From the IMG/VR virus record IMGVR_UViG_3300009136_000036, positions 1 through 23,690 of that record: a stretch of 23,690 nucleotides of DNA. One strand, given 5' to 3'. The notes beneath the pieces are model-generated. The model had not been told where the DNA came from. It searched no databases and saw nothing but the letters and a program-made list of their open reading frames with translations. The position numbers were made by a program, and so were the translations under genes. Below are positions 6,300 to 13,998 of the stretch, one piece after another. Numbering within the stretch: position 1 is the stretch's first letter; each line of letters starts with the position of its first letter. The stretch comes from a virus.

Positions 6300-6595
6300 T
6301 GGCAACTAGTGGAAATCAATTAACTAGAATCGGCGGTTTTTTTAGCGGCGTAGCAAAGAAATTAACTATTCTTGCTAAAGCGGCCGGAGTCGTACCTAAT
6401 CCCGCATCATTTGCTGTCATTGGATTAATTAACTCAGATGGTCAAGGCTCTTTAGGTGAAATATTAAATAATGGCGTTGGCACATCAGTTAGCCAAATAA
6501 GTAACTTTGCTGTAAAATCAACTATATTAGATCAAGGTCAAGGCGTTACCGGTGAAATAACCAGCAACGGCCAAGGCATAACGGGAAATATGTAA
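6299..6595 (+). CDS. small virion-block protein with QG(V/I)TG repeats, 98 aa
   Basis: Ninety-eight residues. A basic amphipathic N-terminus (MATSGNQLTRIGGFFSGVAKK) is followed by an Asn/Gly/Ser-rich part with short repeated turns: SDGQGSLGEI, DQGQGVTGEI and SNGQGITGN, all in the last two-thirds. This spacing suggests a small solenoid or a beta-rich assembly unit. No family recognised. The ATG overlaps the upstream stop (TAATG) and its own stop overlaps the next ATG, so it is part of the same translationally coupled series. Confidence 0.5.
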   Translation: MATSGNQLTRIGGFFSGVAKKLTILAKAAGVVPNPASFAVIGLINSDGQGSLGEILNNGVGTSVSQISNFAVKSTILDQGQGVTGEITSNGQGITGNM

Positions 6596-6930
6596 TGGGA
6601 CTTAAAGTCGGAGAATCGGGTAAGGTGTTTCGGTACGGAACGAGCTTTGATATGTCGTCGAGTACCTCATTAGAGTTAAAATTTACCGACCCATCTGGAG
6701 CAGAGATAAGCGTAACTGATCCGAAAGTAACAGCGCCAGCGGTAGGAGTAACAGATCCAGACGTGGGGCCATTGGTTGCTAGTGAGTACATGGAATTTGA
6801 CGTTGAAGCAACAGACTTTGTAACAGCCGGAACATGGTCTGTATGTGGGATATTCACTAACACCGCAACAACTCCCGATCAAATCTATCATGGCGATTCT
6901 GCTACGTTCACAGTAGGCGCGGCTTGCTAA
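6595..6930 (+). CDS. small beta-sandwich virion protein, paralogue A, 111 aa
   Basis: One hundred and eleven residues beginning MGLKVGESGKVFRYGTSFDM, with alternating hydrophobic strands and no helix or anchor. Key features are the strand-turn LELKFTDPSG near 26-35, VASEYMEFDVEATDFVTAGT near 61-80, GTWSVCGIFTN and a final FTV. This fits an Ig-like or BppU-like beta-sandwich used in phage appendages. It aligns by eye with the next gene product (same order of strands, YMEF/YVEY, AGTW/AGQW, FTV end), so the two are tandem paralogues. Start and stop both overlap neighbours as TAATG. Confidence 0.55.
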   Translation: MGLKVGESGKVFRYGTSFDMSSSTSLELKFTDPSGAEISVTDPKVTAPAVGVTDPDVGPLVASEYMEFDVEATDFVTAGTWSVCGIFTNTATTPDQIYHGDSATFTVGAAC

Positions 6931-7229
6931 TGAATAAGGACGAATTTGGACAAACTATAAGGGCTAACTTAAATGAGGATATTTCCTCAGCTAATAGTTA
7001 TCAACTATCACTAGAACCACAAGCTGGAGCAATAATCAATAAAACGGCCACCATAGGCACTGTAAACATTACTGAGGGTGATGAAAAGTGGTTAGCTAAC
7101 CAATATGTTGAGTACGTCGTAGAAGATGGCGTATTAGATAAAGCAGGACAATGGCGAAAGAAAGGCAAAGCGATATTCTCAACAAAGGAAGTATTAGGAA
7201 ATTATTCTAGATTTACCGTATTACCATAA
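6930..7229 (+). CDS. small beta-sandwich virion protein, paralogue B, 99 aa
   Basis: Ninety-nine residues from ATG 6930 (TAATG overlap with the upstream stop; a TTG at 6924 is inside the previous gene and less likely). Like paralogue A it shows YQLSLEPQAGA near 22-32, then WLANQYVEYVVEDGVLDKAG near 54-73, GQWRKKGKAIF and an FTV near the end. The shared order and the same aromatic anchor points suggest duplication followed by strong divergence. Function is inferred from context: a virion appendage or adaptor. It is the last gene of the block before a 60-nt gap. Confidence 0.55.
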   Translation: MNKDEFGQTIRANLNEDISSANSYQLSLEPQAGAIINKTATIGTVNITEGDEKWLANQYVEYVVEDGVLDKAGQWRKKGKAIFSTKEVLGNYSRFTVLP

Positions 7230-7289
7230 ACCCCAATAACATAACGCAACTTATCGCACAGTTTAGAGGCGCAAGAGGAGAAAATAGTT

Positions 7290-7511
7290 ATGAAATCACC
7301 AATAGAAAGAACGCAGGCAAAATCAATTGATACTTTACCCTTACGCGGTGAAGGCAATCAAACCATTCATCAATCAGAAACAACCACCACAAAGCAAATA
7401 AGGTTAGAGCCCCCATCTACCGGATATATCAATAACTATACACTAGCAAATGGCGAAAGAGTATATCCTAAACCTGTAGAAGCAAGACTTCACCGGTGGG
7501 TGGAATTATAA
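7290..7511 (+). CDS. small protein preceding the terminase genes, 73 aa
   Basis: Seventy-three residues, hydrophilic, rich in Thr, Glu and Arg, with no membrane span. The start at 7290 is supported by a strong GAGGAG at 7275-7280. The stop TAA overlaps the terS ATG (TAATG), so translation of terS is probably coupled to it. The last residues (ANGERVYPKPVEARLHRWVEL) look folded, while the first 45 look disordered. I do not recognise a family. Location at the head of the packaging genes is common for small unknown phage proteins. Confidence 0.55.
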   Translation: MKSPIERTQAKSIDTLPLRGEGNQTIHQSETTTTKQIRLEPPSTGYINNYTLANGERVYPKPVEARLHRWVEL

Positions 7512-7891
7512 TGGCAAAGCCAGGAAGGAAAAAAGCTTATACCGACATAGATCACTTCGCCGCCATTGTGGAAGACTATTTTATGACTGCGGCATATATG
7601 GGTGAAGGCGATAATAGGATGTTTGCCCCTACCGTTTCAGGGCTAGCGTATCATCTAGGTATTGATAGACATACACTATTAAACTACCAAAGTGATAGTG
7701 TATTTTTACCCACTATAAAAAGAGCGAAGGAAAGAATTCATCAGGCGCTAGAGCAAAGGCTATACGGAAACAACGTCACTGGGATAATCTTTAACCTAAA
7801 GAATAACTTTGAATGGCGTGATAAAAAAGAAACAGAGCTATCTGGAGAGGTTCATTTGACGGCTGAGCAATGGCTTGATGATCTCAACTAA
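7511..7891 (+). CDS. terminase small subunit (P22 gp3-like)
   Basis: One hundred and twenty-six residues from ATG 7511. The layout is that of gp3-type small terminases: a GRKKAYTD start, a helical N-terminal segment, then SGLAYHLGIDRHTLLNYQ near 44-61, which reads as a helix-turn-helix for pac-site binding, a central helix (IKRAKERIHQALEQRLYGNN near 69-88), then NLKNNFEWRDKKETELSG near 94-111. It is shorter than P22 gp3 (162 residues). It recognises the packaging site and hands DNA to the large subunit. The next gene starts 14 nt before its stop, as expected for subunits made in fixed proportion. Confidence 0.8.
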   Translation: MAKPGRKKAYTDIDHFAAIVEDYFMTAAYMGEGDNRMFAPTVSGLAYHLGIDRHTLLNYQSDSVFLPTIKRAKERIHQALEQRLYGNNVTGIIFNLKNNFEWRDKKETELSGEVHLTAEQWLDDLN

Positions 7892-9413
7892 TCAAGAGCT
7901 TACCCAGCGACAAAGATTAAAAGATGATTTCGAGTTTTACTCAAGGAATTGCTTAACAATACGTTCAAAAAGCGCAGAGAAAATTTCCTTTCGATTAAAT
8001 AAAGCCCAACTACATATTCACAACCTAATTCAAAAACAACTTCACGATACGGGTAAGGTAAGAGCGGTTATACTTAAAGGTAGACAGCAAGGCGCGTCAA
8101 CTTACATACAAGGCCGGTTTACGTGGAGGACGACCCACAAGAAAGGGGTTAGAGCTTTTATCCTTACGCACGAAGATGATGCTACACAAAACTTGTTCTC
8201 AATGGGTAAGCGCTATTACGAAAACCTTCCTCAGTTTGTCCGACCATCAATATCAGCCAGTAATGCAAAAGAGTTAATATTTGACGTACTGGATTCGGGC
8301 TATAAAGTTGGCACCGCTGGTAATAAGTCAGTAGGCCGCTCACAGACAAATCAATTCTTTCACGGGTCCGAGGTCGCTTTTTGGCCTAATGCTGCCGAGC
8401 ACGCCAAAGGCATACTACAAACAATACCAGACTTGCCAGACACGGAAATCATTTATGAATCAACTGCGAACGGGCTAGGTAACTTTTTTCACCAACAATG
8501 GAAGATGGCAGAATCAGGGCAAAGTGAGTTTATAGCTATTTTTGTGCCGTGGTTCTGGCAAGACGAATACCGTAAAGATTTACCAAAAGACTTTAGTAAA
8601 ACCGATGAAGAGCATGAGTTAGCCATTCAATATGAGCTAGACGATAATCAAGTTTACTTCATGCGGCAAAAGATAATAGAACTCTCGGCAGATGGTACCA
8701 ATGGCGAGAAGGCGTTCAAGCAAGAATATCCAATGAACGCAAGCGAGGCTTTTCAAGTATCTGGCGGAGACGGATTGATAACCGCAAGCGATATCGTTAG
8801 AGCGAGAAAAACAGACGCTAATCCAAGCGGCTCTTTTGTTGTAGGGGTTGACCCGTCAAGAGGTGGGGATAGGTTTTCCACTATCAACAGAATGGGCAGG
8901 AAAGCCTGGAGTCTAAACAGTTACACCGGAGACCAAGTTGATAAACTAGGCAAATCAGTTTCTATTTGCAAAACAATCCTTGACACTACTGACCCAGTAG
9001 CAGGTAAGAAGCCGGACATGATGTTTATTGATGCTGGTGGCGGTATTGATATTGCCGATCGCCTACACGAATTAGGGTATCAAGACAGAGTAAAAGCGAT
9101 TTACTTTGGTTCGACTCCGCTAAATACTGATAAATACAAAAATAAACGCTGTGAAATGTGGGGTGAATGCAATTTATGGTTAAAAGATGAGAATATCGAA
9201 GTCCAAATACCCGATTCGGACGCTTTGCAGGCTGACCTATGTGCCTCACCCTATGATAGGGACTCACATGATAGAATTTGCCTATGGAAGAAGGAAAGGA
9301 TAAAATCTAAGTATGGGTTCTCTCCAGACGAAGGGGATGCACTGGCTTTAACGTTTGCCGAGCCAGTGAATGCCAATAAACCAAAACATATACAATTTGA
9401 TAGTGAGTTTTAA
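7878..9413 (+). CDS. terminase large subunit (packaging ATPase and nuclease)
   Basis: Five hundred and eleven residues from ATG 7878 (a TTG sits 3 nt upstream). N-terminal ATPase: Walker A-like KGRQQGAST at about 67-75 (K67, G72, S74), Walker B-like FFHGSEVAFW at 160-169 with E165 as catalytic acid, and a coupling motif YESTANG at 193-199. C-terminal RNase H-like nuclease: VGVDPS (D325), FIDAGG (D385) and DEGDALAL (D487) give the three acidic metal ligands. Length matches P22 gp2 (499). It pumps DNA through the portal using ATP and cuts concatemers. The Walker A is of the relaxed type usual in phage terminases. Confidence 0.92.
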   Translation: MISTNQELTQRQRLKDDFEFYSRNCLTIRSKSAEKISFRLNKAQLHIHNLIQKQLHDTGKVRAVILKGRQQGASTYIQGRFTWRTTHKKGVRAFILTHEDDATQNLFSMGKRYYENLPQFVRPSISASNAKELIFDVLDSGYKVGTAGNKSVGRSQTNQFFHGSEVAFWPNAAEHAKGILQTIPDLPDTEIIYESTANGLGNFFHQQWKMAESGQSEFIAIFVPWFWQDEYRKDLPKDFSKTDEEHELAIQYELDDNQVYFMRQKIIELSADGTNGEKAFKQEYPMNASEAFQVSGGDGLITASDIVRARKTDANPSGSFVVGVDPSRGGDRFSTINRMGRKAWSLNSYTGDQVDKLGKSVSICKTILDTTDPVAGKKPDMMFIDAGGGIDIADRLHELGYQDRVKAIYFGSTPLNTDKYKNKRCEMWGECNLWLKDENIEVQIPDSDALQADLCASPYDRDSHDRICLWKKERIKSKYGFSPDEGDALALTFAEPVNANKPKHIQFDSEF

Positions 9414-9415
9414 CA

Positions 9416-11512
9416 ATGAAGAATGATCCAACCGAAGAGCAGGATATTCACGCCGAAGCAATAAAGCGATTTAGCCAAGTTGAGGACAGAAAGCAGCGCC
9501 AGCTAGCAATTGAGGATATGAAGTTTGCCCACGCCGAAGGTGGGCAATGGGATGAGGACGCTTTGAGAAAAAGAGCGAACCGCCCTAGATTCACAATTAA
9601 TCGAATTGAGCCAGCTATAGACCAAATAGTCGGAGACCAAAGACAGAACAGAACATCTATAAAAGTTCGACCGGTATCAGGCGGCGCAGACGAAAAAACC
9701 GCGAAGATATACAACGGGCTAATCAGAAACATAGAATCGACTTCAAAAGCTACCAACTCTTACGATGCGGCGTTTGATGAAAGTGTGTCAGGCGGTTTTG
9801 GAGGGTGGAGGATATTAACAGAATTTACTGATGATGATGTGTTTGAGCAAGATATTAAGTTTGCTCCGATAAAGTCCGCTGCAAGTTCTTTATATTTCGG
9901 CCCCTCAGAGGCTTACGATAAAAGAGACGCGCCTTACGCCTTCTTAGTCACAGATATGGACAAGGCGGAATTCGAAGAAAAATATCCAGACAAGCAGTCA
10001 AGCAACTTTGTTGATAAAGTTTCAAACAGAACATCTTGCAATGAGTGGTTTAGTAGAGACACCGTCCGAATAGCCGAATATTGGAAGAAGGAGCCAGTAA
10101 AAAAGACCATCTCGCTTTTATCAAACGGCAGTGTGATCGATGAAACTGAAGAAGCTAAGGTAATGGATGAGCTGAAAGAGCAGGGGGTTACTGTTTTAAA
10201 AAGTCGTCGTGTCAACTCACATAAGGTTGTGCGATACATTATGAATGGAAACGAAATACTAGAGCCAAAGCAGGAATGGGCGGGAAAATATATACCGCTA
10301 GTGCCTGTTTACGGTAAGACTCACACTATTGAAGGCGTGACTTACACAAAAGGTATGGTTAGAGATGCCAAAGACCCGCAACGCATATATAACTATGAAA
10401 CGTCCCAAGCCATTGAAACAAGCGCGCTAACACCAAAAGACCCATTATGGTATACGCCAGAAATGGCAAGCGGTCACGAACAGAAGTGGGCGACATTCAA
10501 CACGAAAAACGATCCGTTCATGCCGTACAACGTAGACCCTAAAGCCCCAGGGCCACCAGTAAGAGGCGGTGCGCCATCATTGCAGCAGGCGACATTGGCT
10601 ATGATTGCACAATCATCCGCAGATATCGAAGCGACAACAGGGATACATGCTGCCTCGTTAGGGAATGCTCCGCAACTACTAAGCCAGCGCTCTGTTCAGT
10701 CTCAAGCAGAGAAGGGTGATCGAGGGTCATTTATTTATACCGATAACCTCCAAAAGTCAATTCAATATGGCGGCGAAATACTTATTGATTTAATCCCTAG
10801 AATTTATGATACAGCTAGAACTATTCGTGTATTAAATATAGATGGAAGCAGTGAACAAATAGATATCAACCAAGCGTCAAGCCAAACAATTACTGATAGG
10901 GAAACCGGCGAAAAGGTAATTGTTAACGACTTAACCCAAGGAAAATATGACGTTGTTGTTAATAGTGGTCCATCATTCACCACCAAGCGGCAGGAATCGG
11001 CAGCGCAGCTAATTGAATTGTCGGCAGCTAATCCGGTTGTTGCAGAACTTGGACTAGACATTATCGCTAGGAACCTAGACATTAATGACGCTGAAGAGCT
11101 TCACGATAGAATCAGACAGCAAATGATAAAAGCAGGAACAGTACAGCCGACCGAGGAAGAAAGCGAGGAGTTAGGGTTAGATCAGCCACAACAACCCGAC
11201 CCAATGCAAGTCGCGCTACTTGAGAACGTTCAAATGGAAACGCAACGACTAATGGCAGAAATAGAAAACAAAGAAGCTGACACGACCAGCAAAAGAATTA
11301 CAGCGCAGCAAAACACCGCTAAAACGCTAGATACCCTTGTTCAGACCATGCTGGATAAGATCGAAAAAGGGATTCCAATCACTAATGATGAAGTGCAACT
11401 AGTAGTTGCTCAGCGAGATATTGTTGCTACCGCTCAGGATGAATTAGAGAGGGAGGCTTTAATCTCACAACAGTCCAATAGTCCAGAACTATTGAATGGG
11501 CAGCTACAATAG
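9416..11512 (+). CDS. portal protein (P22 gp1-like)
   Basis: Six hundred and ninety-eight residues, against 725 in P22. The N-terminal part has the P22-portal look: HAEGGQWDEDALRKRANRPR near 38-57, then FTINRIEPAIDQIVGDQRQN near 58-77, followed by GGFGGWRI near 127 and the FGPSEAYDKRDAPYAF segment near 161-176. A C-terminal helical region rich in Gln and Glu (about 560-690) resembles the barrel helix of this family. It forms the dodecameric DNA channel at one capsid vertex and binds terminase and, later, the gp4-like protein. Starts 2 nt after the terL stop. Confidence 0.9.
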   Translation: MKNDPTEEQDIHAEAIKRFSQVEDRKQRQLAIEDMKFAHAEGGQWDEDALRKRANRPRFTINRIEPAIDQIVGDQRQNRTSIKVRPVSGGADEKTAKIYNGLIRNIESTSKATNSYDAAFDESVSGGFGGWRILTEFTDDDVFEQDIKFAPIKSAASSLYFGPSEAYDKRDAPYAFLVTDMDKAEFEEKYPDKQSSNFVDKVSNRTSCNEWFSRDTVRIAEYWKKEPVKKTISLLSNGSVIDETEEAKVMDELKEQGVTVLKSRRVNSHKVVRYIMNGNEILEPKQEWAGKYIPLVPVYGKTHTIEGVTYTKGMVRDAKDPQRIYNYETSQAIETSALTPKDPLWYTPEMASGHEQKWATFNTKNDPFMPYNVDPKAPGPPVRGGAPSLQQATLAMIAQSSADIEATTGIHAASLGNAPQLLSQRSVQSQAEKGDRGSFIYTDNLQKSIQYGGEILIDLIPRIYDTARTIRVLNIDGSSEQIDINQASSQTITDRETGEKVIVNDLTQGKYDVVVNSGPSFTTKRQESAAQLIELSAANPVVAELGLDIIARNLDINDAEELHDRIRQQMIKAGTVQPTEEESEELGLDQPQQPDPMQVALLENVQMETQRLMAEIENKEADTTSKRITAQQNTAKTLDTLVQTMLDKIEKGIPITNDEVQLVVAQRDIVATAQDELEREALISQQSNSPELLNGQLQ

Positions 11513-11520
11513 TTTAAAAT
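11492..11520 (+). promoter_or_regulatory. candidate promoter for scaffold and coat genes
   Basis: A -35-like TTGAAT (11492-11497) inside the end of the portal gene and a -10-like TAAAAT (11515-11520) are 17 bp apart. They precede the only sizeable gap (67 nt) between portal and scaffold. A second, weaker pair, TTTACT (11532) and TAAAAT (11557), has a 19-bp spacer. The region is AT-rich, so chance matches are possible. Confidence 0.4.
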
Positions 11521-11535
11521 GTATATAAAGGTTTA

Positions 11536-11554
11536 CTTGATACCTTAAATCAAG
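11536..11554. promoter_or_regulatory. small inverted repeat in scaffold leader
   Basis: CTTGAT and ATCAAG form a perfect 6-bp dyad around a 7-nt centre (ACCTTAA) in the leader between portal and scaffold. There is no T run after it, so it is not an intrinsic terminator; an operator or an mRNA hairpin influencing scaffold translation is possible. Confidence 0.35.
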
Positions 11555-11579
11555 GCTAAAATAGCCAGAGGGCGCAAAA

Positions 11580-12335
11580 ATGAATGAAGCTGAACAGGTG
11601 GATAGCGGTATTACGTTGGATAATGATAACGTTACCGAAGAAATTAACGAGGAATCAGTCCCTCAATTGGAAGAAGCCCCAGAGGTTGAAAAACCCGAAG
11701 AGCCAGCGGAAGAGCTTGATGGAGTTCAGAAGCGAATAAACAAGATAACATTTGATAAACATGAAGAGCAACGGAGAGCGGACAAGTTACAGGCCGAATT
11801 GGACGAGTTAAAAGCCAAACAGCCAGCAACTACGCAAGCCGAGCCAAAGCTAGAAGATTACGATTATGACGAGCAAGCATACAATAGCGCTCTTATAAGT
11901 TATAAGGTAAAGCAAACAGCTAGCGAGATGGTTTCTGATCAGCGAAAGCTAGAGCAGGAGCGACAGGCTAAAATCGAGCAGGAGAAGGTGACCGCGAATT
12001 TCAATGAAAAAGTGGCTGTTTTTGCAAAAGACAAGCCGGATTACGTTGAAGCAGTGTCAAAAATCCCTATCTTGCAGCCTTCTGTATTAGATGGACTAAT
12101 GAGGGATGAAAATGGTGCGGAGCTGGTTTATCATCTAGCTAATAATTTAGATGTAGCCGACCAAATTGTTAACATGAACCCCATTAACGCCATGTATGAG
12201 TTAGGTAAGATATCTTCAAGATTGTCGAAAGTTGAACCAATTAAACCTAGTTCAGCGCCCGATCCGATAGAGCCTTTGAAGTCGAACGGCATAACAGCTA
12301 AAGACCGAGGTCCGGAAGGTGCTACTTTTGAATAG
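11580..12335 (+). CDS. scaffolding protein (P22 gp8-like by position)
   Basis: Two hundred and fifty-one residues, very acidic at the N-terminus (Glu/Asp-rich, residues 1-50), then strongly helical (about 48-150, with long Lys/Glu/Gln stretches) and free of cysteine, which is the usual composition of phage scaffolds. P22 gp8 has 303 residues. It lies directly between portal and coat, as in P22. Unlike P22 scaffold, whose basic C-terminal helix-turn-helix binds coat, this C-terminus is not strikingly basic (ends DRGPEGATFE). It directs assembly of the coat into a procapsid and later leaves. AGAGGG lies 7 nt before the ATG. Confidence 0.75.
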   Translation: MNEAEQVDSGITLDNDNVTEEINEESVPQLEEAPEVEKPEEPAEELDGVQKRINKITFDKHEEQRRADKLQAELDELKAKQPATTQAEPKLEDYDYDEQAYNSALISYKVKQTASEMVSDQRKLEQERQAKIEQEKVTANFNEKVAVFAKDKPDYVEAVSKIPILQPSVLDGLMRDENGAELVYHLANNLDVADQIVNMNPINAMYELGKISSRLSKVEPIKPSSAPDPIEPLKSNGITAKDRGPEGATFE

Positions 12336-12346
12336 AGGAAGCAAAA

Positions 12347-13627
12347 ATGGCTAATAGCTCAAACAGCTTAGACAACAACACTACGCGAAAACTTGCTCGC
12401 GTATTTCTAGAGAAGTTCGAAGCTTCTCGCGTATTGACACGAACAGTTGATACTCAATTACTTCAAGGTAAATTTAATCCTTCAAGCGGAACCACTGTAG
12501 ACTTTAAACGTCCTCACGACTATAAGTCCGACCGGACGGCTGGCGGTGATATTTCAGCAGTAGATAAGTCTGATATTATCGCAGCAAAAGCAACTGGTAC
12601 TGTTCAGGATTATTTTACTGTCCATGCAGATTGGGATGATGTCGATGAAGCATTAAAACTTGATCAACTCGATGAAATCTTAGCTCCTATGGCGACTCGA
12701 ATCATCACCGATTTAGAGCTTGATTTCGGCGCTTACATGTATAAAAACTGTAACTTACATTATGGCGTGCCAGGAACTGCGGTCGATGCATGGTCAGACG
12801 TTGCAGGAACAGGCGCGTTAATGGATTCTATCGGCGTTCCAAACGAAGGCGAGCGTTACTATGTAATGAACCCATACACCTCGGTAAATCTTGCTGACGT
12901 TCAGCGCGGGCTCTCTTCTGGTGACAATAACCTTGTTAACTCAGCATGGCAGAACGCTATGATCAGTAAGCCTTTAGGTAACTTGCAGGCGCTAAGCTCA
13001 AACGCTCTAGCGTCATACACGTCAGGCACGCTAACCGATCGAGCTGGTACGCTTTCAGGAACTCCGGACGGAACTTACGCAACCAATAAAGACACTATGA
13101 CTCAAACGTTGGCTGTAACTGGTTTTGCCGCGGGTACTGACACGATTAGCGCAGGTGAGATAATTACAATCACTGGAAGAAACCGATTGAGCCTATCAAC
13201 TCGAAGCGCGTTTACTGATGGTGCCGGAGCAGAAGTATTATGGTCAGGCGTCGTAACAGCCGATGTCACCTTATCAGGTGGAGCTGGAAATATTGTTGTT
13301 GCAGGCCCTGGTATTAATGAAGCTAACGGTCAATACAACACAGTGGATAGCGCGATCACTTCAGGCGATGTTGTTACTATTCTCGGCTCAGCCAGTACGG
13401 TTTATCAACCAAGCATGTTTTATCATAAGCAAGCATTTGGTATTGGTTCTGTACCTCTTAAGAAATTGTTTGCTACTGATACAATTGCGACAACTTCTGA
13501 CGGAATGCAAATCCGAGTAACTAAATACTCTGATGGTGATGCAAATAAGCAAAAAGTACGTTTCGATTTACTTCCTGCTTACGTTACATTTAACCCATTC
13601 TTCGCCGGTCAAGGGTTTGGCGTATAA
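12347..13627 (+). CDS. major capsid (coat) protein, P22 gp5-like
   Basis: Four hundred and twenty-six residues, close to the 430 of P22 coat. The N-terminal region has the arm and E-loop-like segment (STTVDFKRPHD near 48-56; TVQDYFTVHADWDDVDEALK near 86-105). A Thr/Gly-rich beta stretch at about 225-345 (for example GEIITITGRNRLS near 266-278) sits where P22 coat carries its inserted I-domain. The C-terminus, VRFDLLPAYVTFNPFFAGQG, is the expected P-domain strand. It builds the icosahedral shell with the scaffold. GAGGAAG 6-12 nt upstream gives a strong ribosome-binding site, fitting the most abundant virion protein. Confidence 0.88.
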   Translation: MANSSNSLDNNTTRKLARVFLEKFEASRVLTRTVDTQLLQGKFNPSSGTTVDFKRPHDYKSDRTAGGDISAVDKSDIIAAKATGTVQDYFTVHADWDDVDEALKLDQLDEILAPMATRIITDLELDFGAYMYKNCNLHYGVPGTAVDAWSDVAGTGALMDSIGVPNEGERYYVMNPYTSVNLADVQRGLSSGDNNLVNSAWQNAMISKPLGNLQALSSNALASYTSGTLTDRAGTLSGTPDGTYATNKDTMTQTLAVTGFAAGTDTISAGEIITITGRNRLSLSTRSAFTDGAGAEVLWSGVVTADVTLSGGAGNIVVAGPGINEANGQYNTVDSAITSGDVVTILGSASTVYQPSMFYHKQAFGIGSVPLKKLFATDTIATTSDGMQIRVTKYSDGDANKQKVRFDLLPAYVTFNPFFAGQGFGV

Positions 13628-13647
13628 GGAAAGGTTAATTTTAATGT

Positions 13648-13668
13648 TGGGGCTTCGGCCCCATTTTT
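13648..13668 (+). terminator. intrinsic terminator after the coat gene
   Basis: TGGGGC (13648-13653), tetraloop TTCG, GCCCCA (13658-13663), then TTTTT (13664-13668). A perfect 6-bp GC-rich stem with a UUCG-type loop and T run is a strong rho-independent terminator. It lies 20 nt after the coat stop codon. No promoter is visible between it and the next gene at 13682, so downstream genes must rely on read-through or anti-termination, lowering their expression relative to coat. Confidence 0.9.
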
Positions 13669-13681
13669 AAGGCGATATAAG

Positions 13682-13816
13682 ATGAGTAAACCAAAGTTAA
13701 TTTCAATGTATAAAAAAAATGGAATGGAAATGAAGGTTAATGAAGATTCCATTGGTGGGGCTCTAGCTATAGGCTGGTCGAAACAAAAACCCAAATCAAA
13801 CCAAAAAAAACAATGA
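13682..13816 (+). CDS. small post-capsid protein, 44 aa
   Basis: Forty-four residues beginning MSKPKLISMYKKNGMEMKV, then NEDSIGGALAIGWSKQKP and a basic tail (SNQKKQ). The segment with a short hydrophobic patch ending in GW looks like a small phage head/neck-region motif, but I cannot name the family. The stop TGA overlaps the next ATG as ATGA. Codons 41-43 (CAA AAA AAA) contain an A8 run, a potential -1 slippery heptamer, so a fused 44+61-residue product is possible. AAGG at about 13669-13672 is the likely ribosome-binding site. Confidence 0.6.
   Translation: MSKPKLISMYKKNGMEMKVNEDSIGGALAIGWSKQKPKSNQKKQ
13803..13810 (+). promoter_or_regulatory. A8 run; possible -1 slippery site (A AAA AAA)
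   Basis: Eight A residues, read in the 44-aa frame as CAA AAA AAA, form the A_AAA_AAA type slippery heptamer (13804-13810). It lies immediately before the stop codon and the ATGA overlap. A slip of -1 continues as ACA ATG ATC into the frame of the 61-aa gene with no intervening stop. Confidence 0.4.
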
Positions 13817-13998
13817 TCAATGCCGACTTAGGGTCAGGAGAATTCAACTCTAAGCAATGGCACAAATCAGCTATTTTTGGAATGGACAATATTTCTGAAG
13901 TGGCTGAATATGTAAAGCAGGTCGCTGGTAAAGACGTCAACAAAGGCGTTCCATTAGACCAAGCAAAGGCCCAAGCTATAAAGTTAATAGGTGAATAA
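13813..13998 (+). CDS. small phage protein between coat and gp4-like genes, 61 aa
   Basis: Sixty-one residues starting MINADLGSGEFNSKQWHKSA, with a helix near 25-40 (ISEVAEYVKQVAGKDVN) and a C-terminal LDQAKAQAIKLIGE helix; soluble and well folded in appearance. It starts in the stop of the 44-aa gene (ATGA) and its TAA overlaps the ATG of the gp4-like gene (TAATG). P22 has no gene here, so this pair is an addition to the P22 order. A head-completion or adaptor role is inferred only from position. Confidence 0.6.
   Translation: MINADLGSGEFNSKQWHKSAIFGMDNISEVAEYVKQVAGKDVNKGVPLDQAKAQAIKLIGE

Noticed and set aside
7230-7289. Possible promoter in the 60-nt gap before the 73-aa gene
   Set aside because: No convincing -10/-35 pair; only a strong ribosome-binding site (GAGGAG) is seen.
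13263-13520. 85-codon open frame inside the coat gene
   Set aside because: Out of frame with the strongly supported coat protein; no ribosome-binding site.
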